Positions 46,843 to 54,804 of a stretch of 64,000 nt of DNA are shown in pieces. The notes under the pieces are model-generated. The model was not told the origin of the DNA and searched no databases. It saw only the letters and a program-made list of their open reading frames with translations. Both the position numbers and the translations under genes were made by a program. Location of the stretch: contig CAKKRE010000051.1 in assembly GCA_919902505.1 (NCBI GenBank), positions 28,118 through 92,117 on the forward strand, written 5' to 3'. How positions within the stretch are numbered: the stretch's first letter is position 1; each line of letters starts with the position of its first letter. The stretch is from Nitrospiraceae bacterium (lineage in GTDB: Bacteria > Nitrospirota > Nitrospiria > Nitrospirales > Nitrospiraceae).

Positions 46843-49800
46843 TCACCGTTCTACCAGAGTGACCACGTTGCCCCGTCGCCGTCTGCGCGCCGGGGCCTGG
46901 CCGGCGGCGCCGAAGGGCGCGACCCGCGCCAGCACCGCTGCCGAGAGTACGTAGCCCGGCTTCGGCCGCTCCGGCGGCCGCGTCGGATCAATCAGCAAGG
47001 TTTCATAGGCAATTGGCGCCGCGAGGCCGGTGTCGTCGTCCACGGCCAGATCGTCGGCGGCGATCGTGAGACCGCCGTCGAGCGGGAGAAATGCCGGCTG
47101 TGCCAACTGCTCATCCTCCCGCAGGTCTTCGAACTGCGCCAGGGCGAAGGGCTCCGATACCGGCGTCGTGCGCCAGGGCTGCGCGCCGGCGCGATCCGTC
47201 ACCGAGACCCTTACCGTCGTGGGCCCGCCGACCAGCGGTGCGGTGCCCAGCTTCGTGAGCCGTCTGTTCAGCGGCGCGATCCGCTCGCGCAGCGTCAGCT
47301 CCGCCCAGGGATGGACGCGCAGGCCGTTGGCCGGCTGGGCGGTCTCTCCGATGGTCACGACCGGGGCGCTGCTGCGGGGGAGTGCCCCACTCCAATTGCG
47401 CCGGTCGGCCAGGGCGGCGGCGATCACGCCGACGACATCCACCGCCGCCGGCAGCGGCGGCGCCGTCCTGCTCCCGAACGTCCGCGAGAAGGACACCGAC
47501 ACCGAGAAGAACAGGATCTTGATCGAGGCTTTGCCCTCCACCTGCCAGGGCGTGGGGCCGGCCAGGCGACCCTTAAACGAGACCCCCACCAGTAGCCGCC
47601 CGCGATAGCGCAGGGCCAGCGCGGCGCCGACCTCCACCTCGAAGGCCAAGGGGGCCAATTGGATGATCGCATCGAAGCCGAGCATGCCGTCGAAGCTGAA
47701 CCCGCCCCCCGCCGCATGCAGATCCACCCGGGCTCCGAACTGCACCGTATTGGAGGTGACCGCCAGATAGGCCTGGCAGCGTAACTGGAGTGAGTCGCCG
47801 TCGGCCAGACTCAAGGCCAGTCGTTTAAGTGCCGGTACCCCCGGCGGCGGGGCAAACCGCGGATGGAAGCCACCGATGGCCAGCACAAACTGTGGCTGAC
47901 GGCCCCAGCCCGCGCGGAGCGCCATGTCGCCGGTCAGGGTGAATTGCAGAATGCGCGAATCGTAGAGCGTCGCATCCAACGCCACGGTCTCGGCCGAAAC
48001 ATCCAGCACGCCCAGCGCATCCATGCGAATCTGAATGAGCGGATGGGTCTGGTTCGGTAACAGGACTTGCAGACGGCCCAAGACCACGACCCGGACCGGC
48101 GAAGGCAGTTCGACGAGCAGGGCCAGGTCGAGCGTGAGCAGGGTCGGCGAGCCCCAGCGGAGTTGCACCATCGGGCCAAAGACATGGCGGCCGGCGGTCG
48201 GCGGGAACACGCGGCGCAGGTCGCTGAAGATCTGCGGGGCATTCCGCAAGGGATCGGGTGGAAACAACACCGAGTTCAAGGTGCCGGTCTTGAGCCCTTC
48301 GCGCAGCACGTCGGTGCGGACGGTGCGATGCAGTGCCACCAACCCGCCGATGCCGGTGAGGGTGAAGCCCAAGCCGATGGGGATGGGCGCGAAGCCTTCG
48401 GCGGTCAAGAGAATCACGAGCGAATAACCCTTGCTGCCGTCGGGCAGCTTGGTAGTGAGCAGTCCCAGCGCCTTGATGGCAATCGTCTCGGCCAGTTCCA
48501 GTTGCAGCATCCCGCTATATTCGGCGCGCTGGGGATCGAAGCCCAGGAAGCCGCCGCCGGTCACCCCCGCCGTTGCGATCGCCAGGCCGATGCCGGTCGG
48601 CGGCTTGAAGCGCGGCGACAGGCCGAAGAGGCCAAGGTTGCCTTCCTGGAAGGACAGGGCGACCGAGACACCGATCCGTTCGACGGTCGCGGTGACTGGG
48701 CCGAGCAGCAATCGGGCGTTGATACTGGTTTCCGTGTCGATGCCTTCTTCGCCCACGTTGATGCCGATGTGGGCCGCATCCAGCTTCACGGGGCCGACGG
48801 CCTGCTGCAACGGCAACGCCACGTGGAGTCCGCCGCTGCCGGAGAACGACAGTCCCTCTCTGCTGCTCCAGCGCAACGTGAGATCGAACGGGGCCTGGAC
48901 AGACTCGCGCCCGACCGTGCCTTGGATGAAGTTGTCTGCATCTGCGAGCGAGAGGTCGAAGCGGAGCCCCAAGAGCGCAAGCTCCACGAACGTCTCCATG
49001 CGGGTTGCCGAGGAGGCGTCGAGGCCGCCTGCGACGGCGAACTGCTGATAACGCAGGGCTGAGCCACCGGGAAACCGCACCAACGGCTTGAGCTCGCCGG
49101 CCGGTTGGCCGTGCCGCAGCCCCAGCGTGAAGCGGCCGTTGAGGGCATCGGCGAGCCCGGCTCCCTTGCGAAGCGTGAGGTCCTGCCCGGGCCTGAGGAT
49201 CACCGCCAGCCGTTTCAGCACCGCCACGTCGCCGGACCATTCAATCCGCGTGTCCTCCAGGCGAGGGAACGGAACGGCACCCTCTGCGCGTCCTTGAATG
49301 ATGGGGGCGAGGCCGAGTCCGGCATCACTCGCGCCCGCCGATGTGGGAGCCGCGCCGAACAGCGAGAGGCCCAACCGCACTCCGAATGCGGAGCCACGTT
49401 CCTCGTGCAGGAAGGTGAGGAGTTGCGGCGGTAGGTTGGAGTTTGTTTCGGCTCGTCCCAGCCAGGCCTCTTGCGCCTGCGGACTCAGGGGTTGGATACG
49501 ACTCCGTAGCCCCAGCGTTTGCAGCAGCTGGCTCAGCCTGGTGAGGAAGGTCATCGATTGGAAGTCGGGCGTGTGCCAGCCGTAGGCCTCGGTAAAGAGC
49601 TGATCGGGGCTCGTGACCGCTACTTTGAAGAGGTGATAGTTGATCGTGGCGCGGACGTGTTCGACCTGAAATATCGTCGGGTCGGCGGCGTAGTAAGGAT
49701 AGTCGATGATGTTCAGCAGGTGGAGGACGGCGTAACTGAGCGGCGAGGCCTGGGCCAGAAAATTCGCGGCGAGAAAATCGAATAGCCGTCTCGGGAGTTC

Positions 49801-50166
49801 CTTATGGATCTGCGTACGATCTACGTAATCGCCGAAGGAGGCCAGTCTGGCGGGCAGGGTCTGCGCCAAGTCGTGTATCTGCCGCGTGAGGGCTTCGATC
49901 GCGAGCGCGAGGTCGGCGATGCGGCCCGCCATGGCCAGGTCGTCGTTCCATTCGGCATCGGACGCGCCGAGGACCGCGTCGAGCTTCGTGAAGAAATCGC
50001 CGAGATTGAGTGCGGCCAAGCCGATGTCGTCGAGGCCGGGTGGAAGATCCCAGCCTAGCAGTTTCAGAAACGCGCGTGCCTCCTCGACATCGCCCTGGAC
50101 GATGTCGAGGTACGACAGGAGCCGCCCGATCCCGGCGGTGGCGTTCTGGATTAGATGATCGGCCAC
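46843..50166 (-). CDS. giant DUF6603-type protein, second paralogue
   Basis: A 1107-residue protein, second gene of the operon. The N-terminal half is helical then beta-rich and differs from the paralogue at 41116-44397. From about residue 500 onward the two are nearly identical in protein and very similar in DNA, with only scattered differences such as VILLTAEGF versus VILTAEGF. The core again carries GVTGGGFLGFDPQRAEYSG and FSFDGMLGFDAIIQ. It starts 16 bases inside the end of the PLD gene and ends 13 bases before the protease gene. Long amphipathic beta sheets could bind lipid or form a shell; nothing in the sequence decides. Confidence 0.8.
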   Translation of the reverse strand: MADHLIQNATAGIGRLLSYLDIVQGDVEEARAFLKLLGWDLPPGLDDIGLAALNLGDFFTKLDAVLGASDAEWNDDLAMAGRIADLALAIEALTRQIHDLAQTLPARLASFGDYVDRTQIHKELPRRLFDFLAANFLAQASPLSYAVLHLLNIIDYPYYAADPTIFQVEHVRATINYHLFKVAVTSPDQLFTEAYGWHTPDFQSMTFLTRLSQLLQTLGLRSRIQPLSPQAQEAWLGRAETNSNLPPQLLTFLHEERGSAFGVRLGLSLFGAAPTSAGASDAGLGLAPIIQGRAEGAVPFPRLEDTRIEWSGDVAVLKRLAVILRPGQDLTLRKGAGLADALNGRFTLGLRHGQPAGELKPLVRFPGGSALRYQQFAVAGGLDASSATRMETFVELALLGLRFDLSLADADNFIQGTVGRESVQAPFDLTLRWSSREGLSFSGSGGLHVALPLQQAVGPVKLDAAHIGINVGEEGIDTETSINARLLLGPVTATVERIGVSVALSFQEGNLGLFGLSPRFKPPTGIGLAIATAGVTGGGFLGFDPQRAEYSGMLQLELAETIAIKALGLLTTKLPDGSKGYSLVILLTAEGFAPIPIGLGFTLTGIGGLVALHRTVRTDVLREGLKTGTLNSVLFPPDPLRNAPQIFSDLRRVFPPTAGRHVFGPMVQLRWGSPTLLTLDLALLVELPSPVRVVVLGRLQVLLPNQTHPLIQIRMDALGVLDVSAETVALDATLYDSRILQFTLTGDMALRAGWGRQPQFVLAIGGFHPRFAPPPGVPALKRLALSLADGDSLQLRCQAYLAVTSNTVQFGARVDLHAAGGGFSFDGMLGFDAIIQLAPLAFEVEVGAALALRYRGRLLVGVSFKGRLAGPTPWQVEGKASIKILFFSVSVSFSRTFGSRTAPPLPAAVDVVGVIAAALADRRNWSGALPRSSAPVVTIGETAQPANGLRVHPWAELTLRERIAPLNRRLTKLGTAPLVGGPTTVRVSVTDRAGAQPWRTTPVSEPFALAQFEDLREDEQLAQPAFLPLDGGLTIAADDLAVDDDTGLAAPIAYETLLIDPTRPPERPKPGYVLSAAVLARVAPFGAAGQAPARRRRRGNVVTLVER

Positions 50167-52409
50167 GGGAGCAGATCTTTCTTGTCGTCGACCTTGCAGG
50201 TTTTGAAATCGAACTTCTGCGCCTTGTTGCGCAGGGTGGACGTGCGGATCTTGAGCGCGGCCAGATAGTCCTTCGGGTTGGTCTCCGGCATCCAGGGCAA
50301 CAGGTGCGGCGCATGGTCGGCCGGAGGCGCCAGGTCATTCTTGATGGCATCTACATGGTGTGTGGCGGCGGCTTCCCATTCGGCGACCCACGTCATGGAA
50401 GTCGGGTCGGCGGGCAAGGTCTTGAGCCGATCCGGCAGCGAGGCCAGCCCCAGGTGCTCTTGCCACAGTTCGTGGCGCAGGGCCCGGACGACGCCGTTCT
50501 CCGGCAGGCCGGCAATGCCGCTGTACATGACCAGGTTCAGTTCCACGCTGCGCGACGGCTGCCGCGAACGGCCGGGGAGGGCGTGCCGGGCGGTGCGTGT
50601 GAACACATCGGCGATGAGTTGGGGAATGTCGGCCACGTCGCCCAACGTTTCGCGGATGGTCTCCAGCGTTTCCTTGAAGTCGAAGATCAGTTTGTAGGCG
50701 ACGAAGAGCAGGACGAGCAACGTCTTGAGATCGAACAGGATCTGCTTGAAGACGAAGAAAAAGAGATACCAGAACAGTTCCCAGAGAAATTTCCCCGGAT
50801 CGTTGGTGAGCTTGGCTTTTTCGATCGCGCGGTCGAGGATGGAGCCGGTGATGATCAGGCCGATCTCGTGGTAGTTCATCGAGGTGCCGTCGAGGTTCGC
50901 GCTGCCGGCTGTGGCCCACACGTCGTCGATGATCGCAACCTTGCTGTGAACATACACCGGCATCACGTCGTAGCGCCGCGGATTCCCCGCGCCGCCGCTG
51001 CCTGCTTTCTCCGACCGGCTCCAGAGGGTGTAGACGCCCAGGTGATGCCCGCCTGCTTTGGCGGCGCTGCGGAGTTGGTTGACGTTATCGATCTGGCGAT
51101 CCGGATAGCCGGGCAGGTCGGGGCGCAGGTTCAGGACCAGGATGATCTGCAGCCTGGGCTTTGTCGTATCTTTCATCCTCGCAATGAGCGCATCGACGAT
51201 TTCGGGTGAGGTGAAATATTGGTTCTCGATGTAGATGTAGCGCTGGGCGTTGGCGATGGCCCGTTCATAGGCTTCGAGGATGCCGGTTTCCCCGTAGGGC
51301 AGGTCTTCATCGCTCGGATTGATGCGTTTGATCGAGCCCCCCGGGAGGGTGCGCAGGACCTGCACTGAGGCCACGTTGCCGTCGGGCGTGACCGGCAGGT
51401 CTGGAAAGGTCTTCGGCGGGGGGATGAGCATCGGTTTGCCGGTGGCATTCCAGATGCTCGCGAACGTCTTTTCGATGTGAGACACCGCAGGGCCCTTGAG
51501 ATCGGTGTTGACGTCGTGCATGAGCGAGCCCTTGTGGCGCGCGTCGCGGATGGCATGGTTGGTGTCGCTGAAGTAGTACTGTTTGAGCGGCGACCCCATG
51601 AGGATGGCGTGGTCCCCATCCACCACGATGGCCTTGGCATGCAGCAGGGCGAAGCCCTTGTTGAACGCATTGGTGCGCACGCCCGCCGTCTGGGCAAAAA
51701 ACTCCGCCACCTCGGTCACGGTGTCTTCCGCGGAGAGCGGCGGGTTCGTCACCAGCACGTTCACCGGTTTTCCACCCTTGTTCTTGAGCACCTCTTCCAG
51801 CGAGGTTTCCGCTCCCTGTTTGCAACCGGTGGAGGGAGGATTCAACTGGTTGAAGCTGCTTTTGAACTTGGTGAGGAAGCCGTTATTGACGTCGAAAAAC
51901 AGCGTCATCAGGTTGATGGATTCGGTGGCGCCCTCGGCGGCGTCGGTCACCGCGGGGAACATCTTGGCGCCGTCGATCAGGTGTGTGATGCGGTTGTGGT
52001 GAAAGAGCGCGACCGGGTTGCCCACGGCGGGATTCAACGTGGTGTGGGTGACAAGCCAGCCCTCGATGTTGTTGCGGTGGATCGTGATGGTGCCGACTTC
52101 ATGGTTCGAGTCGGTGACATCCTTTGCTTCCTTGGTTTCGTGCAGGAGGCGGGTGCCGAAGAGCGCCGGGTCCGTGTAGATGGGGCCGAATACCTGGGCG
52201 ACGAGGTCGGGATTTCGATCAACCTTCCAGGTGCGGTAGGCGTCCGGCGAGTAGGAAATGAGAAAGGTGCCGTCGCCTTCTGTCTTGCCGACGCCCAGTA
52301 CATCGTCTTCGCTAAAAAAAGGATCGAAGTCGAGCGCGCGAACAGTCAAGCCGGCGATGCCGGCCCCCCGCTCGTCGATGACGCGTCCATGGATGCTGAT
52401 GTTGGCCAT
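50151..52409 (-). CDS. phospholipase D-like (HKD) protein with beta-sandwich N-terminus and membrane segment
   Basis: First gene of the operon, 752 residues. Residues about 3-75 form a carboxypeptidase-regulatory-like sandwich (ISIHGRVIDERGAGIAGLTV, TEGDGTFLISYS). Two HKD motifs follow: HAKAIVVDGDHAILMGS near 255 and HSKVAIIDDVWATAGSANLD near 486, so a complete PLD active site can form from the two halves. A strongly hydrophobic aromatic stretch (WELFWYLFFFVFKQILFDL, then LLVLLFVAYKLIF) lies near 535-575, suggesting membrane insertion or association. HKD enzymes act on phospholipids or nucleic acids; which applies here is unknown. No signal peptide. Confidence 0.85.
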   Translation of the reverse strand: MANISIHGRVIDERGAGIAGLTVRALDFDPFFSEDDVLGVGKTEGDGTFLISYSPDAYRTWKVDRNPDLVAQVFGPIYTDPALFGTRLLHETKEAKDVTDSNHEVGTITIHRNNIEGWLVTHTTLNPAVGNPVALFHHNRITHLIDGAKMFPAVTDAAEGATESINLMTLFFDVNNGFLTKFKSSFNQLNPPSTGCKQGAETSLEEVLKNKGGKPVNVLVTNPPLSAEDTVTEVAEFFAQTAGVRTNAFNKGFALLHAKAIVVDGDHAILMGSPLKQYYFSDTNHAIRDARHKGSLMHDVNTDLKGPAVSHIEKTFASIWNATGKPMLIPPPKTFPDLPVTPDGNVASVQVLRTLPGGSIKRINPSDEDLPYGETGILEAYERAIANAQRYIYIENQYFTSPEIVDALIARMKDTTKPRLQIILVLNLRPDLPGYPDRQIDNVNQLRSAAKAGGHHLGVYTLWSRSEKAGSGGAGNPRRYDVMPVYVHSKVAIIDDVWATAGSANLDGTSMNYHEIGLIITGSILDRAIEKAKLTNDPGKFLWELFWYLFFFVFKQILFDLKTLLVLLFVAYKLIFDFKETLETIRETLGDVADIPQLIADVFTRTARHALPGRSRQPSRSVELNLVMYSGIAGLPENGVVRALRHELWQEHLGLASLPDRLKTLPADPTSMTWVAEWEAAATHHVDAIKNDLAPPADHAPHLLPWMPETNPKDYLAALKIRTSTLRNKAQKFDFKTCKVDDKKDLLPWPII

Positions 52410-52429
52410 AGGTTCCGTCAGGTGACCGA

Positions 52430-52458
52430 AACCTACGCCGCTCGCGCGATACTGTCAA
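52430..52458 (-). promoter_or_regulatory. possible sigma-70 promoter of the eight-gene operon
   Basis: On the minus strand a perfect TTGACA (52453-52458) is followed after 17 bases by TAGGTT (52430-52435), a weak -10 box. Transcription would start about 10-15 bases before the PLD start codon at 52409, leaving a very short leader. The exact -35 and spacing support the call; the poor -10 and short leader weaken it. Confidence 0.4.
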
Positions 52459-52558
52459 CCGCTGATACGCGTGGGAATACGTGTATTTATCCGTCCCGCT
52501 GCGAGACCGATGGCACGATTCGGTGAGGCGTCAGACGGCTGAACAGGCGTCAAGTGAC

Positions 52559-53052
52559 TCATCGATCAACAGGCGCCTGCACGCCATACCCGTGTGCCCA
52601 GGCGATCTCGACGATTCGCTCGCTGGAATGCGCCGGTGAGATCTGCTCATTAAAAAGATCCGGATACGCATTTCTCATGCGGTCCTGAAGGTCTGTCCAC
52701 TGATCGGTAGAGACGCCGGTCAGGCTTGCCAACGACGCAAGATATTCTCCCTGGCCGCGGGCGATGTCCGCGCGGAGGTTCTCGTGCGTATGCATGGCGA
52801 AGACGGTGGCCTTTTGTCTGGCCCTGAGCAAACGGCCGTCCGCGAGCGCGCCCGGTGTCGTGCTGGATGTAAATTCGGTCGTCGGATCGAGAAACTCTTT
52901 GGTGGCCCCGGATGTGCCGTTGGTGAGTTGGGTCGTCGCGTCGTCGCGTCGAACGGCGCCTTCGTCAACTCGACGGTGGCATTCGTCATACAGCCGCCGA
53001 GGGTGAGGAGCAAACCGGGAATGAGTGCAAAGCCGCAATGTCGACATTGCAC
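52559..53052 (-). pseudogene. DUF3015-like lipoprotein gene with an 8-bp tandem-duplication frameshift
   Basis: The frame from 53052 starts with a lipoprotein signal peptide (FALIPGLLLTLGGC) and continues TNATVELTKAPFDAT, then goes out of frame. Another frame carries the rest: QLTNGTSGATKEFLDPTTEF, TSSTTPGA, LRADIARGQGEYLASLASLT and so on to 52559. The switch falls at two adjacent copies of GTCGCGTC (52935-52942 and 52943-52950, plus strand). Removing one copy joins the frames as FDATTQLTNGT. The product resembles DUF3015-type exported proteins. It could be a recent mutation or a reversible switch. Confidence 0.75.
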
Positions 53053-53540
53053 CTCGAAAGCGGCGTGAACTCGTTCAATGGCTCACAAAGCCTCCGCCTG
53101 AAAGGGGACCTTTCCATGAAGATACGTGGCGTGACGTTTGTCGTACCCGCTTCTTTCACAGCCTGTACGCGCTATGCGATCTGGCACGGGATTGCGTGTG
53201 GCCCGCCGGCCGATGGCGCGAAGCTCTGCAAGCCTGGAGCGAAGAAGGCATGGTGTTGCGGTCCTGGCGATACGCCGCGCCTTTGGTGCAGACCATGCCT
53301 GATGCCGTTCTTCAGGAAATTGCCCACGGTGTGACGTGGTGGATCGAGACGGTTTCGAAGTCGATCAACCAGCACGAGAACATTCTGCTCAACCTGTGCC
53401 GCCGAATTCTGGCTCTGCCACTCGAAGCAGGCACCGGCATGACGCGCAATGGGGAGCCGCTTGACCAGCCTGTTACCGAAGCCATCAATCACCCGGTCGG
53501 GTAAAGTGGACCCCTCTGTCAAGACAGATGTCATCCGAGT

Positions 53541-54464
53541 TTAAGCTACGCCCATCGTTTCAATCGCAGCGGAGCAGCGCTGCCCTGTTCTGACGCCGAC
53601 ATGATCGGGGATACTCGCCCCACCGCCCTGGCCATCGGCATACACCGTGTTCGGCGTCCGGTTGTCCAGCGACTGGTGCGGGCGCTCTCCGTTGTAGAAC
53701 GCGAAATATTCCGCCAGGCCAAGGGTCAGCTCGGTGACCGTGCCGTATCCCGTCAGATACACCTCCTCGTACTTGACGCTGCGCCACAGCCGTTCGACGA
53801 AGATGTTGTCCAGCGCGCGTCCACGCCCATCCATGCTGATGGCGAGGCCTTCTCGCTTGAGGACGTCCGTGAACACCACGCTTGTGAACTGCGAGCCTTG
53901 GTCACTGTTGAAGATTTCCGGCTTGCCAACGAGGCTCAGCGCGTCCTCGAGGCAGTCGATGCAGAACGACGTGTCCAGGCTGTTGCTGATCCGCCAGGCC
54001 AGTACCCGCCGCGAGTACCAGTCGAGGATCGCCACCAGATACACGAAGCCGCGCGCCAGCCGGATAGAGGGGATGTCCGTGCTCCAGACCTGATTGGGCC
54101 GGCTGACCTCGATGCCGCGTAGCAGGTAGGGATAGACTTGATGGCCAGGGTGCGTCTCGCTCGTTGAAGGTCCCGGTGCCATCCCTGCCAAGCTCATCAG
54201 GCGCATCAGCCGCTGCACCCGCTTGCGGTTGACGGCGTACCCCTGGCGTGCCAGATACACGACCATCCGTCGGCTGCCGTAAAACGGCCGCCGCGTGTAC
54301 TCCTCGTCAATCAGGCTGCACAGCAACAGCTCCTCCTCGGATTCCTCGCCTGGCATCTGCCGTCCGTAGAAGGTGGCTCGCGCCACCCCTGCCAGCTCGC
54401 ATTGCCGCGCGATCGCCAGGACCTCGCCTCGGTCTATCCAGCCCATTCGCGTCTCGCCGTTCAT
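53541..54464 (-). CDS. IS3-family transposase OrfB (DDE integrase domain)
   Basis: The rve integrase domain carries the DDE residues: QVWSTDIPSIRLARGFVYL (first Asp), FNSDQGSQFTS (second Asp) and the Glu region ALDNIFVERLWRSVKYEEVY. An HTH_21-type region precedes it (RRPFYGSRRMVVYLARQGY). The ATG at 54462-54464 overlaps the orfA stop. The functional enzyme is probably an OrfAB fusion made by -1 slippage on the A8 run (54474-54481), giving an orfA-orfB product from 54769. Confidence 0.9.
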   Translation of the reverse strand: MNGETRMGWIDRGEVLAIARQCELAGVARATFYGRQMPGEESEEELLLCSLIDEEYTRRPFYGSRRMVVYLARQGYAVNRKRVQRLMRLMSLAGMAPGPSTSETHPGHQVYPYLLRGIEVSRPNQVWSTDIPSIRLARGFVYLVAILDWYSRRVLAWRISNSLDTSFCIDCLEDALSLVGKPEIFNSDQGSQFTSVVFTDVLKREGLAISMDGRGRALDNIFVERLWRSVKYEEVYLTGYGTVTELTLGLAEYFAFYNGERPHQSLDNRTPNTVYADGQGGGASIPDHVGVRTGQRCSAAIETMGVA

Positions 54465-54769
54465 AGTCCGGACTTTTTTTTGAGCCAGTCCAGCTCCCTC
54501 TTCAGCCGCCCGATCTCCCCGTACAGGCGCTCCTCGTCGGCGTACGCCGCTGGCTTTGGCCCGCGCTTGCGGTCGAACCACGTGGCCGCCCTCGCAATGA
54601 GCTCCTTCTTCCACTGCCCCACGACGACTGGATGGACTCCGTACTGCTGTCCAATCTCGTTGAGCGTCTTCACTCCTCGGACCGCTTCCATCCCAACCTT
54701 CGCCTTGAACTCTGCGCTGTGCACCGTGCGCTTCTTGCCGTCACTCATGCCATTATCCTCCTGGGACAA
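54461..54769 (-). CDS. IS3-family transposase OrfA
   Basis: A 102-residue DNA-binding protein with helix-turn-helix (HSAEFKAKVGMEAVRGVKTL, QYGVHPVVVGQWKKEL) and a C-terminal leucine-zipper-like coil (LYGEIGRLKRELDWLKKK). It ends within the A8 slippery sequence that allows -1 frameshifting into orfB. Confidence 0.9.
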   Translation of the reverse strand: MSQEDNGMSDGKKRTVHSAEFKAKVGMEAVRGVKTLNEIGQQYGVHPVVVGQWKKELIARAATWFDRKRGPKPAAYADEERLYGEIGRLKRELDWLKKKSGL

Positions 54770-54804
54770 CAGCTTAAACCGGTGTCTCGAATTTGGGGGC
54801 CACT

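Noticed and set aside
52720..53052. A separate short lipoprotein gene ending out of frame
   Set aside because: Its signal peptide and first residues join the downstream frame when one 8-bp unit is removed, so the two frames are one broken gene.
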